A DNA stretch of 64,000 nucleotides from Hyphomicrobiales bacterium (GCA_022842205.1 JALHQA010000001.1:186001-250000); one strand, 5' to 3'. Positions 33,401-42,837 are shown, numbered from the stretch's first letter. Numbers and translations are program-made. Notes: generated by a model not told the origin, from the sequence alone.

Positions 33401-34698
33401 GCCGCGGCCTCCTTCGCGTGCGCGGCAAGGCGCTTGTCCAGACGGAAGAGAACGAAGGACAGCGCAATGAACAGAAGGCCGCCGACAAGGAAAGCCAGCG
33501 CCGTGTCGATCAGCGTGCCGAGCGTCACGCTGTAGAGATAGAGGACCTCTGCGCCGAACGCGAATAGACCGATCTTGCTGCCCACCGGATGGCCGCTGTG
33601 GCCGAGCGATACCCACCACAGCGCCGCAAGCACGACGATGATCCCGGCAAACAGCCGGCCGTAGAATTCAGGCGGCAGGTCCCACGCGCCGAGAGCAACC
33701 AGTCCCGCGCCGAGCGCGGCCACCGCACCAAAATCAAGAAAACGCAGCGTTCCGCGCTGCAAGGCAAAACCGGCAAGGACAAGCGCGGCCGCGAGCGCGA
33801 TAACCGACGGCACGATCCAGCCCGCGCCGGAATCGCGTCCGAACTCGTAAAGCGCGATCTGGAAAATGCCCGCCGCCAGCAGAAAGCCACCGAGCGCAGG
33901 AAATTGCAGATCGTGGCCGACCCCGCTCAGGCCGGCATGACGCACCGAGGCCAACGCCGAGCCTGCCGCGAAGAACGCGAGACCGATGCAGGCGAGAAGC
34001 GCGAACATGCCTTCGGCCGGCCAATCCAGTGCCTGGCCGAAATGCATCACCGTCACGACAAGCCAGAACGCCAATGCATAAATGCCCGCCATTCGCGCCA
34101 CACGGCTGTCGAGCGTTGCGGCGAGCGCGGCCGCGAGCAGGATCGCGGCAAGCCCGCCCCAATGCGGTCCGGCGTGATTGTCGATCGTCACCACCCACAC
34201 CCAATAGCAAGCGCCGGCGAGCGCCAATACGGTTCCCGACACCGAACGCGTGAGAAACGCCGCCAGCAAAGCGCCGATCAGCCAGAGCATGATCGCATCG
34301 GCGAATTCACCGGCGAGATGGTAGGTCTGCCCCACAAGGGCAATCGATCCGGCGAACACCATGCCGCCGAGCAGAACTGCGGCGTCGGCAAAACGCGGAA
34401 GATCGCGCTTCTGCAAGACCGCGCCGGCGCCATAGGCGATCGCAAGACACAGCACGAGAAGCGCGAAGCGGAAGATGCGCGGGATGTAGTCCCAGTTCGC
34501 GCCAATAAAGGCGAACAGGCTGAAGCCGATCAGAACGACGCCAAGTACGGCGATGACGGCCGCCAGCCCGAACCCGGCACCGGGCCGCTCGTCCAGCGAT
34601 GCCAGAATGGAAGTGGCGCCATCGGCGCTCACCCAACCCCTGTCGCGCCAGCGCGGCAGATCTTCCACGAGGCGCTTTCTGTAGCCGGCATCGAACAT
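33397..34698 (-). CDS. DUF2157 polytopic membrane protein
   Basis: 433 residues. A soluble N-terminal helical part (LVEDLPRWRDRGWVSADGA, DUF2157 start) is followed by about twelve hydrophobic helices, for example LAAVIAVLGVVLIGFSLFAF, RFALLVLCLAIAYGAGAVL and AAVLLGGMVFAGSIALVGQT. The motif FIGANWDYIPR after the first helices is characteristic. The family role is unknown. It is 33 bases after the antiporter and overlaps the GDYXXLXY gene, so the pair acts together. Confidence 0.88.
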   Translation of the reverse strand: MFDAGYRKRLVEDLPRWRDRGWVSADGATSILASLDERPGAGFGLAAVIAVLGVVLIGFSLFAFIGANWDYIPRIFRFALLVLCLAIAYGAGAVLQKRDLPRFADAAVLLGGMVFAGSIALVGQTYHLAGEFADAIMLWLIGALLAAFLTRSVSGTVLALAGACYWVWVVTIDNHAGPHWGGLAAILLAAALAATLDSRVARMAGIYALAFWLVVTVMHFGQALDWPAEGMFALLACIGLAFFAAGSALASVRHAGLSGVGHDLQFPALGGFLLAAGIFQIALYEFGRDSGAGWIVPSVIALAAALVLAGFALQRGTLRFLDFGAVAALGAGLVALGAWDLPPEFYGRLFAGIIVVLAALWWVSLGHSGHPVGSKIGLFAFGAEVLYLYSVTLGTLIDTALAFLVGGLLFIALSFVLFRLDKRLAAHAKEAAA

Positions 34699-34731
34699 GG
34701 GCGACCGCTCTATCCCGCGTTTGTTTCGTCG

Positions 34732-37227
34732 TTATTTCTTCGCCGGTTTCCTGGCGGCTTGCGCACCCGCATTTTCGCGCATGCGTTTGGAGGCAACGGC
34801 CTCGATATGGGCGGCGACGTCGGGGTTGGCGGCGATGAACGTGTTGAAGTCACGCGCTTCGAGCCTCAGCAAGGAGCAGTAGGCAATGGAGATCACATCC
34901 GCCGTGCGCGGCCCGCTCGTCAGAAGCGCAAGCTCCCCGAACACATCGCCCGTACCGAGGCGTATCTCGCGATCGCCGGCACGCACCTCGACCGCGCCCG
35001 AAGATATGAAATAGGCCGCATCGCCCTCGTCGCCCTGGTGGATAAGAACCTCTCCAGGCAGCGTAAAGACGGGCTTCATCAGGTCCGCCATCTCCGTGAC
35101 CTGCTGTTCGTTCAGGGCGGCGAACAGCGGGAACCGGCGGATGAGCTCGTGAATATCGAGCCCGAGATCGAGCGGCGGCCGCTTGTCGGCCTGATCGCGG
35201 CGGCTCGCCACGCGCATCTTCAGATCGCGATGCAGTTCGGGACCAATAATGCTCTGCTCGTAAAGATTCTCGTATTCGAGCTCCTCGTGGCGCAGCGCCG
35301 TCCGGACAACGAAACTCCGCTTCAGTTCCTGCGCATATTCCGGGAATTGCAGACCGAGCGAGTCGACCGCGCGCTGCAGCGCCTGCCGCCGGTCCTGCAG
35401 CAGTTCCGCCGCGCGCGAGGCGACATCGAGTCCGAGAACGGGGCGGATCGTTTCCTTGATGAAAGGCTCGAGCCGCATCAGCACGATGCGGCTGGCTAGC
35501 AGGATCTCGAACCGATCCGACAGCAGGCGCGAAAAATAGGAATCGACGCCAAGCCTTCTATGGAGACCGTGGGCGATTCTCAGCCGCTGCGGCAATTCGA
35601 GATTTTGCGCCGCCACGGCGGCGTAACCCTTTTCGCCGCCGGTGCGCGCACTGTCGATCAGCCGGGCGCTTTCGGCCAGCATGTCCGACACGATGGAGAA
35701 TGAGATCGTGCGCTCGCGGAACTGCTCAAGGATGATTTCTCGCTCGCGCCGCGCGAGCGTGACGAGGCCAAGCGTCATGCGGCTTTCGCGGCCGAACTCG
35801 GCTACGTCGTGCTTTTCTTCCAGCTCGCTCGACGTCTCGAGCCGCTCTTCGATCTCGAGATCCTGGAGCTCGTAAAGACTGGCCGCTTTCGTCAAGGTTT
35901 CGCGCACATTGGTCTGGGCAACGCCGAGCACCTGCTGGCGCAGCGCGGCATCGAGCGGCGAAAGCTTGTCGAGGCCTGTCAGGCGCATGACGTAATGCAG
36001 CGTCGTGCCCTGGACGAGGATCGTGAACAGCACATAGCCGGTGGCAAGCACGGCGATGAAGCGCTGCACTTCGGCCGGGATTTGCTGGTTCTCGGTCAGG
36101 GCAAGCGCCAGCGCCAATGTCAGCGCGCCGCGCAGGCCGCCCCAAAAAATGACGAGGCTGTAGCGCGGGTCGATCGGCGGCGAGAGGCCGAATCTCTGCA
36201 GGATCGGCTGCACCCCAAACAGAATCATGCCGCGGGCTATGAACGACGCCACGACGAGCATCAGGATCAAGAACAGATCGCTCCATGTCGCGCCGGCCAG
36301 CAAGCGCGGCACGAGAATGGACGCCAGCACGAAGATAAGCGCCGATGCCCAATAGTCGAGCTGGTTGGACATCGCCTTGAACTGGTTCCAGCCAACCGGC
36401 GTCGCGTAGCCGGGTCCATACAGATTGAGCGTGATGCCGACAATGACCACCGCGACAACGCCGGATACGTTGACCCAGAGTTCGGCCGCGACGAAAGCGA
36501 GATAGGGCGCGGCAAGACAAAGGCTGACCTGACTCATCGGCCGGTCGCCGACAAAGGCGAGCGCAAGACAGATCGCGCGCCCTGCGAGATAGCCGAAGAT
36601 CGCGCCGCCGCCGCCGAGCACGACGAACTGCATAACGGCGCCGGCGACATCCACCGGCTGCGGCTGCAGCACATAGCCGAGAAACAGCGCGAACAGCGTA
36701 ATCGCGGCGGCGTCGTTGAACAGGCTCTCGCCTTCGAGCAGGCGCCCGAGGCGCGCCGGGGCGCCGACATCGCGCAGGATTCCGATCACCGCGACGGGAT
36801 CGGTCGTCGAAATTACCGCGCCGAGCAAAAGGCACGCCATCAGCGAGAAACCGGACACCCAGTGCATGAAGCCGCCGACGAACAGGGTCGCCACGACCAC
36901 CGCGATGACCGACAGCATGACGACCGGAACGGCATCTTCGGCGATCTCGCGGACGTCGATATTGATGGCCGCCTGGAAAATCAGAATCGGCATCAGCACG
37001 AAGATGAAGATGGAGGAATCGAATGGCGGATCGGTCAGCAGCGAGCCGACGCCGTCCGCCGGGAAATCGTAGTATTGCCGCATCAGATGCGACACGAGTC
37101 CGATGCCGATGCCGATGAATGCATACGCGACCGCGATCGGCACCTTGAGACGCGTGACGATCGGCTCCGCGATGCTCACCACGACGAGCAGGCCGGTGAC
37201 GATCAGGATGACGGCTGGAACGAGCAT
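34732..37227 (-). CDS. CPA1-type Na+/H+ antiporter with C-terminal cyclic-nucleotide-binding domain
   Basis: 831 residues. Residues 1 to about 400 are a 12-13 helix NhaP/CPA1 antiporter (ILIFQAAINIDVREI, LLLGAVISTTDPVAVIGIL, GESLFNDAAAITLFALF with the catalytic ND, FWGGLRGALTLALALAL). A long helical cytoplasmic linker of about 300 residues follows. The C-terminal domain (about 695-815) is a cNMP-binding fold: LFAALNEQQVTEMADLMKPV, GEVLIHQGDEGDAAYFISSG and GDVFGELALLTSGPRTADV. The cassette keeps both ligand residues, E765 (ribose) and R774 (cyclic phosphate), so it should bind cAMP or cGMP. The cyclase gene two positions upstream in the same run is the obvious source of the ligand. Confidence 0.92.
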   Translation of the reverse strand: MLVPAVILIVTGLLVVVSIAEPIVTRLKVPIAVAYAFIGIGIGLVSHLMRQYYDFPADGVGSLLTDPPFDSSIFIFVLMPILIFQAAINIDVREIAEDAVPVVMLSVIAVVVATLFVGGFMHWVSGFSLMACLLLGAVISTTDPVAVIGILRDVGAPARLGRLLEGESLFNDAAAITLFALFLGYVLQPQPVDVAGAVMQFVVLGGGGAIFGYLAGRAICLALAFVGDRPMSQVSLCLAAPYLAFVAAELWVNVSGVVAVVIVGITLNLYGPGYATPVGWNQFKAMSNQLDYWASALIFVLASILVPRLLAGATWSDLFLILMLVVASFIARGMILFGVQPILQRFGLSPPIDPRYSLVIFWGGLRGALTLALALALTENQQIPAEVQRFIAVLATGYVLFTILVQGTTLHYVMRLTGLDKLSPLDAALRQQVLGVAQTNVRETLTKAASLYELQDLEIEERLETSSELEEKHDVAEFGRESRMTLGLVTLARREREIILEQFRERTISFSIVSDMLAESARLIDSARTGGEKGYAAVAAQNLELPQRLRIAHGLHRRLGVDSYFSRLLSDRFEILLASRIVLMRLEPFIKETIRPVLGLDVASRAAELLQDRRQALQRAVDSLGLQFPEYAQELKRSFVVRTALRHEELEYENLYEQSIIGPELHRDLKMRVASRRDQADKRPPLDLGLDIHELIRRFPLFAALNEQQVTEMADLMKPVFTLPGEVLIHQGDEGDAAYFISSGAVEVRAGDREIRLGTGDVFGELALLTSGPRTADVISIAYCSLLRLEARDFNTFIAANPDVAAHIEAVASKRMRENAGAQAARKPAKK

Positions 37228-37254
37228 TCTGGTCCTGGATATCGTTAGGCCGCG

Positions 37255-38148
37255 CTAGAGCACGGCCTTCCTGATGTTTGACTGCACCATGCTGCCGGTC
37301 TTGCCAATCGTCAGCGTTTCGCCTTCGCGCGCGAAGCTGCCGCCGGAAAAATCGGCTTTCATCTTTTTTTCCATAAGTGCGATCCGCGCGTCGTCATATT
37401 CCGGCGCATGGTGGAAGCAGACGAGCGACCCGGCCTGTGCCGCGCGCGCCAGCGCAACACCCGCCTCCCATGTCGAATGCCCCCAGCCGCGATAGCGCGG
37501 GTAATCGTCCTCGTCGAACGTCGCGTCATAGACAATGACACCGGCTCCTTCCGAAAACGAGACGAGCGATGCGGACATCGGATCGGAGGCATCGCCTTCG
37601 TGCTCCATATCCGTCAGCACGACGGCGGATGCATCGCCGACATCGAAGCGATAGCCCGTCGCGCCGTCCGGATGATTGAGCGGGCAGGTCGGTATTTCGA
37701 GCCCGCCGATCGTCAGCACCTCGCCGGCGGAAAATCCGATGAAACGCACCTTCGACGGCAGCGCATCGAACGTCACGGGGAAGAGCGGCGGCGAAAACAG
37801 CCGCTTCAGCGACTCCTCCGCGCTCTCGCCGCCGAGATTGCCGCAATAGATGTCGATCGTGACGCCCGGCACGAAACACGGCGCGAACAGCATCAGGCCG
37901 ATGACATGATCATGATGCAGATGCGTCAGCAGGATATCGAAATGGTCTCCCGCTCTGGCCTCGAGCTGCATGCCGAACGGCACAAGCCCGGTGCCGGCAT
38001 CGATGATGAAACGGCGTCCGCCCGCGCTGACTTCGATGCAGCTCGTATGCCCGCCATAGATGTTCGTTCCCGGCCCGGCCACGCCGACCGAGCCGCGCAC
38101 GCCCCAGAAGCGCAGGAAAAGACCGTCCTGTTCGATACCGTTGGTCAT
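37255..38148 (-). CDS. MBL-fold metallo-hydrolase
   Basis: 297 residues, cytoplasmic. Metallo-beta-lactamase fold of the PhnP/cAMP-phosphodiesterase-like group: RFWGVRGSVGVAGPGTNIYG, GHTSCIEVSAGGRRFIIDAG, metal motif LTHLHHDHVIGLMLF (HxHxDH), CPLNHPDGATGYRFD, VVLTDMEHEG, FDEDDYPRYRGWGHSTWEAG and VCFHHAPEYDD. It lies between the cyclase (52 bases upstream) and the cNMP-gated antiporter (27 bases downstream). By position a cyclic-nucleotide phosphodiesterase role is attractive, but the sequence alone does not settle the substrate. Confidence 0.9.
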   Translation of the reverse strand: MTNGIEQDGLFLRFWGVRGSVGVAGPGTNIYGGHTSCIEVSAGGRRFIIDAGTGLVPFGMQLEARAGDHFDILLTHLHHDHVIGLMLFAPCFVPGVTIDIYCGNLGGESAEESLKRLFSPPLFPVTFDALPSKVRFIGFSAGEVLTIGGLEIPTCPLNHPDGATGYRFDVGDASAVVLTDMEHEGDASDPMSASLVSFSEGAGVIVYDATFDEDDYPRYRGWGHSTWEAGVALARAAQAGSLVCFHHAPEYDDARIALMEKKMKADFSGGSFAREGETLTIGKTGSMVQSNIRKAVL

Positions 38149-38200
38149 GCGCGGCGCCGGATGAATCGTTCACAATGGGCGCGAAGTCTAAGTCCAGCTT

Positions 38201-40417
38201 TCATTTATGCGCAAACTCCGTGACGCCGTCCCAGCCAGCGGGCGGCGGATGGGCGATGAATGTGCGGCATTGCGCCTCCATGTAGGTGTAAAGGCCGCGA
38301 AGCTCGTCAGGCGCGGCTTCGCGGGCTCTGGCGGCAAGATCAAGTGCCTCCCTGAACCGCCCGGCGCGGAAATGCTCGTGGATTTCGCTGTTGAGTTTCG
38401 CCAGCTTCAGGAATTCCGGTGTCACTGCAAATTCGGGATCGCCGGCAAGGGTGAAGATGCGCACCGCCCTTGTCTTGCCCTTCACCTTCACCGCGTCGAC
38501 CTCAAGCCATGCGAATTCGGGAGCCGCGGCAACGGTTGGTTCGGAAGCCAGAACCGTCACGCCATAGGTCTTGCTTGCGCCCTCGAGCCGTGACGACAGA
38601 TTGACGTCGTCGCCGAATGCCGAATAGTCGAACCGTCGGCTCGACCCGAAATTTCCGACCGAGCACGGCCCCGTCGCAAGGCCTATGCCGAACCTGACTT
38701 CCTTGTGCGGACGGCCGGCCTTTTCGGCCTCGGCCTTCCACCCGGCGTTCAGCCGCTCGAGCTCGCGCAGCATGTCGAGCGCGGCGAATGCCGCCTGCCG
38801 CGCGTGCTCGGGATCGTCGAGCGGCGCGTTCCAGAAAGCCATGATCGCATCGCCGATATATTTGTCGAGCGTCGCGCGACGTTTCATCACGACCTCGCTG
38901 AGCGGATCGAGATAGGCGTTCATAAAAGAGGTTAGCTCCTGCGCGGACAGCCCTTCCGAAATCGTGGTGAAGCCGCGGATGTCACAGAACATGACCGTGA
39001 TGTCCCGTGTCTCGCCGCCGAGAACGAGTTTGGAGGGATCGCGCGTCAGTTGCGCAACGACGGCCGGAGACACGAAGCGTCCGAACGCATCGTTGACCCA
39101 CTTCTTTTGTTTCTGCTCGATGCGATAAAGCGTAATGACGCCGGAGAGGTAGACGGCCGCCACCGTTGCCCCGGGATAGAGCGGATCGAGCAGAAGCCCC
39201 CGGCTGGAGAACGCATACCAGCTGATGGCAACGAGAATGCCGATAACGGCGATGCCGAGTATCGCCGCGCCCGCCGCCTCGACTTTCGGAAGGAGCACCG
39301 CAATGCCGAGTCCCGCCAGTGCCGCGATCAGAAGTTCGAGCCCCAGCGCCCAGTCCGGGCGCGTCAGCGAATGGCCCTCGAGCACATGCTCCAGCAGCTG
39401 CGCATGGACCTCGACGCCCGCCACCGTGGGATCGACCGGCGTCGTCCGCTGATCGAGAAGGCCCGCCGCGGACGTACCGACAACGAGGATGCGGCCGGCG
39501 ACATCGCTGTCAGCCAGCGAGCCGTCGAACACTTTCCACACCGGAATGAAACGGCCGGCCTGCGTGCGCGAGAACCGCACACGTACCTCGCCCATCGGGT
39601 CGGTCGCGATTTCGATCCCCCCCGCCTTTACCGCGTTGATCCCGGTCTTGGCGCCGAGACTTGTCTCGCCGCTCGCGTTCGAGGCGCGAATCACGAAAGT
39701 CGATGCGGATTGCGCGACCCTTAGCGCCTCGAGCGCAAGCCCCGGGACGATCTTGTCGTCGAGCGCAAGCACCAGCGGCACGCGGCGTATGATCTGGTCG
39801 TGATCGGGCAGCCAGTTCATGGCACCGAAGCCGGACGCCTTTTCGGCCAGCACCGGAAGCGGCAGCACCGCTCCGCTGAAACGCGGCAGGAACGGCAGGG
39901 GATCGTCGCCCGCGCTGGCCACCCCGTGGCGCATCGGATAGTCCTTGCCCGCATCGCCACGCGTCAGGATCGTGCCCAGCACGACCGGCGCCGTGCCGAT
40001 GGCGGCGGCGAGAATCTCGTCCTGTGTCGGCGCCTCGGCAAGCTCCCGCTCGATCTGACGCCGCGCCGGCGTGTCGGGCAAAAGCGCCAATACATTCTCG
40101 CTGCTGGTGCGGTCGGGCTCGGAGAGCACGAAGTCGAAGACGATGGCGGCGGCGCCCTTGTCCTTGAGCCGCGTCACCATCTCGGCGACGCGCGTGCGCG
40201 GCCAGGGCCACTGCCCCAGACGCCGCAGAGATTCATCGTCGACATCAATGATCCGGACCGGCCCGTCGGGATTCCATGGCCGGGGCTCGATCCGCTGATA
40301 GCTGTCGAAGACGAGATTGCGGACGGCGTCGAGCCTTGCGGTCTCGAAAAGCCCGAGCGCCAGCAGCGCGCCCAGCGGCACAAGCACCGCGAGCGCGTAG
40401 GTCCAGCGATTGCTCAT
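38201..40417 (-). CDS. CHASE2-domain adenylate/guanylate cyclase
   Basis: 738 residues. N-terminal membrane helix (LAVLVPLGALLALGLFE), then an extracytoplasmic CHASE2 sensor to about residue 335 (IEPRPWNPDGPVRIIDVDDE, SLRRLGQWPWPR, VFDFVLSEPDR). Three membrane helices follow (ALGLELLIAALAGLGIAVLL and neighbours). The class III cyclase domain runs from about 470. Metal-binding D479 is in VMFCDIRGFTTISE and D523 in LDKYIGDAIMAFW. The transition-state Asn/Arg pair is in DDVNLSSRLEGASK, so catalysis should be intact. The lysine in LDKYIGD favours ATP as substrate. First gene of a five-gene run, divergent from the TPR/beta-barrel and FecR genes. Confidence 0.94.
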   Translation of the reverse strand: MSNRWTYALAVLVPLGALLALGLFETARLDAVRNLVFDSYQRIEPRPWNPDGPVRIIDVDDESLRRLGQWPWPRTRVAEMVTRLKDKGAAAIVFDFVLSEPDRTSSENVLALLPDTPARRQIERELAEAPTQDEILAAAIGTAPVVLGTILTRGDAGKDYPMRHGVASAGDDPLPFLPRFSGAVLPLPVLAEKASGFGAMNWLPDHDQIIRRVPLVLALDDKIVPGLALEALRVAQSASTFVIRASNASGETSLGAKTGINAVKAGGIEIATDPMGEVRVRFSRTQAGRFIPVWKVFDGSLADSDVAGRILVVGTSAAGLLDQRTTPVDPTVAGVEVHAQLLEHVLEGHSLTRPDWALGLELLIAALAGLGIAVLLPKVEAAGAAILGIAVIGILVAISWYAFSSRGLLLDPLYPGATVAAVYLSGVITLYRIEQKQKKWVNDAFGRFVSPAVVAQLTRDPSKLVLGGETRDITVMFCDIRGFTTISEGLSAQELTSFMNAYLDPLSEVVMKRRATLDKYIGDAIMAFWNAPLDDPEHARQAAFAALDMLRELERLNAGWKAEAEKAGRPHKEVRFGIGLATGPCSVGNFGSSRRFDYSAFGDDVNLSSRLEGASKTYGVTVLASEPTVAAAPEFAWLEVDAVKVKGKTRAVRIFTLAGDPEFAVTPEFLKLAKLNSEIHEHFRAGRFREALDLAARAREAAPDELRGLYTYMEAQCRTFIAHPPPAGWDGVTEFAHK

Positions 40418-40450
40418 ATGGAGAGCCCGGCGTCCGCCATGTCAAAACCC

Positions 40451-40490
40451 TGCGCAGCAGAGGACTTAAAGCACAACCCTCTGCTGTGCA
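40451..40490. repeat. Long inverted repeat between the cyclase and TPR/beta-barrel genes
   Basis: Arms of 13 bases (40451-40463 and 40478-40490) pair with a single G-T mismatch; the inner nine bases, CAGCAGAGG / CCTCTGCTG, are perfect. The loop is ACTTAAAGCACAAC. The repeat lies 33 bases upstream of the cyclase ATG and 104 bases upstream of the divergent gene. It could be a dimeric regulator site serving both arms, or an RNA hairpin in the cyclase leader. Confidence 0.6.
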
Positions 40491-40594
40491 TTGCCATTCT
40501 TCTCCATACCTTGCCGCTTTGGGAAAGAGTGTGGCAGCTTTGCACTAGCGTCGGCAACCGGGCCAAAACATGGTTTGCGGCTTCTGGGGGTTTT

Positions 40595-42019
40595 ATGACG
40601 ACCGTTCGAGGCGGCCTTTCGGGTCTGCTTTTCGCAGCCGCTTTATGTGCATCGGGCAACACGATGGCACAGGATGCCTCGTCGTCCGATCGCGCCGAGC
40701 TGTTTGCCTATCTCGTCCGCAATCCCGGCGACGTTAAAGCCACGCTCCGCTACGCTGACCTCAGCAAGGAGGCCGGAGACATAGAAGCCGCCATCGGCGC
40801 GCTTGAACGTGTGCTCTTCTATGAACCGAACGAGCCGAACACGCGACTATATCTGGGCCTGCTGTATTCGCGGCTTGGATCCTACGACATGGCGCGCGGC
40901 TATTTCGAAAGCGTTGTCGAACATCCGGCGACGCCTCCGGCCATCCGGGAGCGCGCGGCCTATCTGATGGCGCAGTCCGAGGAGAAGACGGAGCCGTGGC
41001 AGTTCCGCAACTTCGTACGCACCGGCCTGCGCTGGCAGAGCAACGCGAACGGCGAACCGGACAAGGGGTATTTCGCCTATTCCGCCGACGCCGATCAGTA
41101 CCAGCCCGTCGAAGGCAATCCGGAAGGCGACTGGAACGCCTATCTGCAGACGGGATCGAGCGTCATTTACGATTTCGGCAATCAGAACGGCGACCAGTTC
41201 GAGGCGACGGTCACGACCTACAGCACAGCCCAGTTCGATTTCGACGAATATAACTACAATGTCATAGAAGCCACCGCAGGCGTGCGCTTCGGCATTCCGA
41301 CCGACAACCCGACGCAGATGGCGTCGATCAAGCCCTATCTCATCGCGGGCGGCGCAACCGTCGATTACGACCCGTACTACTGGTCCGGCGGCGTTGGCGT
41401 TCAGGGTACGGCGCCGCTCGGCGCATGGACGTTCGCGCCTTATGTCCAGGCAATCTATCGCGAGTTCGAAGGCGATGCCTTCAACCCTCCACCGGACGAT
41501 TTCGATCCGGGCGCGACGGGCTGGGTCTACAGCACCGGCGTGCGCATCACCAGCGACCCGAAGGCCGCACAGCGGCTGCAGGTGCATGTCGGCTACGAGC
41601 GTCGCGAAGTGTCGGACAAGGACACCATCGTCACCGACGACTTCAACTTCGACACCTTCGAGTTCTCGACGGACTACCAGAGCTATCACCGCGCGATCAT
41701 CGAGGTGCGTACGCCCTTCGATCTCTACGCCAAGGGCCACCATATCCTGGTGACGCCCTTGCTCGGCGTGCGCTACACGATCCACGACAGCGAAGATCCG
41801 TTCGCTCCGGTATTCGCCGACGGCTCGGTGTTCCCCGGCGAGATCGAATTCGCCGAACGCGAGGACTGGGAGTTCCGCGCCGGCCTTGCCGTGGACTACG
41901 CGATCAATGATTGGGCAGGCGTCGGCGGCCAGATCAGCTACACCATCACCGACTCGAACATCCCGGCTTATGACACCGATAATTTCACGGTGTCGTTCGG
42001 CCCGCACTTCCGGTTCTGA
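40595..42019 (+). CDS. TPR plus outer-membrane beta-barrel protein
   Basis: About 474 residues from the ATG at 40595. Signal peptide (GLSGLLFAAALCASGNTMAQ). Residues about 28-125 are tetratricopeptide-like helices (LFAYLVRNPGDVKATLRYAD, AIGALERVLFYEPNEPNTRL, YLGLLYSRLGSYDMARGYFE). From about 140 the chain becomes alternating strands rich in aromatic girdle residues, such as NFVRTGLRWQSNANGE and QFEATVTTYSTAQFDFDEYN. It ends in NFTVSFGPHFRF, a C-terminal Phe as in outer-membrane barrels. The plan recalls Slam/DUF560 proteins that move lipoproteins to the surface, but I cannot confirm that family. The FecR-domain gene follows after 11 bases. Confidence 0.78.
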   Translation: MTTVRGGLSGLLFAAALCASGNTMAQDASSSDRAELFAYLVRNPGDVKATLRYADLSKEAGDIEAAIGALERVLFYEPNEPNTRLYLGLLYSRLGSYDMARGYFESVVEHPATPPAIRERAAYLMAQSEEKTEPWQFRNFVRTGLRWQSNANGEPDKGYFAYSADADQYQPVEGNPEGDWNAYLQTGSSVIYDFGNQNGDQFEATVTTYSTAQFDFDEYNYNVIEATAGVRFGIPTDNPTQMASIKPYLIAGGATVDYDPYYWSGGVGVQGTAPLGAWTFAPYVQAIYREFEGDAFNPPPDDFDPGATGWVYSTGVRITSDPKAAQRLQVHVGYERREVSDKDTIVTDDFNFDTFEFSTDYQSYHRAIIEVRTPFDLYAKGHHILVTPLLGVRYTIHDSEDPFAPVFADGSVFPGEIEFAEREDWEFRAGLAVDYAINDWAGVGGQISYTITDSNIPAYDTDNFTVSFGPHFRF

Positions 42020-42030
42020 AGGATACGCTC

Positions 42031-42831
42031 ATGCCGATCTTCAACAGCCGAACGGCCGCCCGGATCTCCGCCCTTCTAGCCTCGACGGCGCTGTTCGGCA
42101 TGCCGGCGCAGGCCGAAACCGTCGGCACGGCGGCAGCGGTCAATCCCGCGACGGAAGGCGTTCGCGGCGGCGGCGTGCGCACGCTGCGGCTCGGCAGCGA
42201 AGTCGTGCGAAACGAGACAGTCCGCACCTCGGCTTCGGGCTCGACGCAGATCCTTTTCATCGACAAGACGACGCTGAACATCGGCCCGTCGAGCTCCGTC
42301 ACGATCGATAGCTATGTGTTCGATCCGCAGGCCAACACCGGCGAGGCGACGATCCGCCTCGGCAAGGGCCTGATGCGCTTTGTCGGCGGCGAGATCAGCC
42401 ACAACAACACGGTCACCATCAAGACGCCCGCGGCGACCGTCGGCGTGCGCGGCGGCACGGTTACGATCGGCTACACATCGGAAGGCCTGCGCGTCATTTT
42501 GCACTACGGCACCGCCGAAGTGTCGAACGGCTGCGGCACCGTCGTGCTGCGCCGCGGCGGCTATGCCGTCACGGTCGCGGGACCGGGCGAATGCCCGTCC
42601 GATCCCGAAAAGGCGACCAAGCAGGAAATCAAGGAAGCTCTGGCCAAGCTGACCAGCGGCCCCGGACAAAGCGGCGGCGGCACGTTCACCGGCCAGGGCC
42701 CCGAAACCTCGGAGACCTTCGAGGCGAACAACACCCCGCCGCCGGAGAAGTTCGAAGACCTGCTCGAGGAACTCAAGGAGTGGGATAACACTTTTGTCCC
42801 GTTAGGCCAGCTTCCCAGCGGCGGCTGCTGA
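42031..42831 (+). CDS. Exported FecR-domain protein
   Basis: 266 residues with a signal peptide (ARISALLASTALFGMPAQAE). FecR beta domain at about 50-150: VRTSASGSTQILFIDKTTLN, IGPSSSVTIDSYVFDP, ATIRLGKGLMRFVGGEIS, VTIKTPAATVGVRGGTVTIG. In classical systems the FecR domain talks to a TonB receptor and a sigma factor. Here there is no sigma factor and no transmembrane helix after the signal peptide, so this is the free periplasmic type. That type is often found near CHASE2 cyclases, like the one encoded divergently here. The C-terminal third is Pro/Gly/Glu-rich and probably unstructured. Confidence 0.88.
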   Translation: MPIFNSRTAARISALLASTALFGMPAQAETVGTAAAVNPATEGVRGGGVRTLRLGSEVVRNETVRTSASGSTQILFIDKTTLNIGPSSSVTIDSYVFDPQANTGEATIRLGKGLMRFVGGEISHNNTVTIKTPAATVGVRGGTVTIGYTSEGLRVILHYGTAEVSNGCGTVVLRRGGYAVTVAGPGECPSDPEKATKQEIKEALAKLTSGPGQSGGGTFTGQGPETSETFEANNTPPPEKFEDLLEELKEWDNTFVPLGQLPSGGC

Positions 42832-42837
42832 GCCCAG

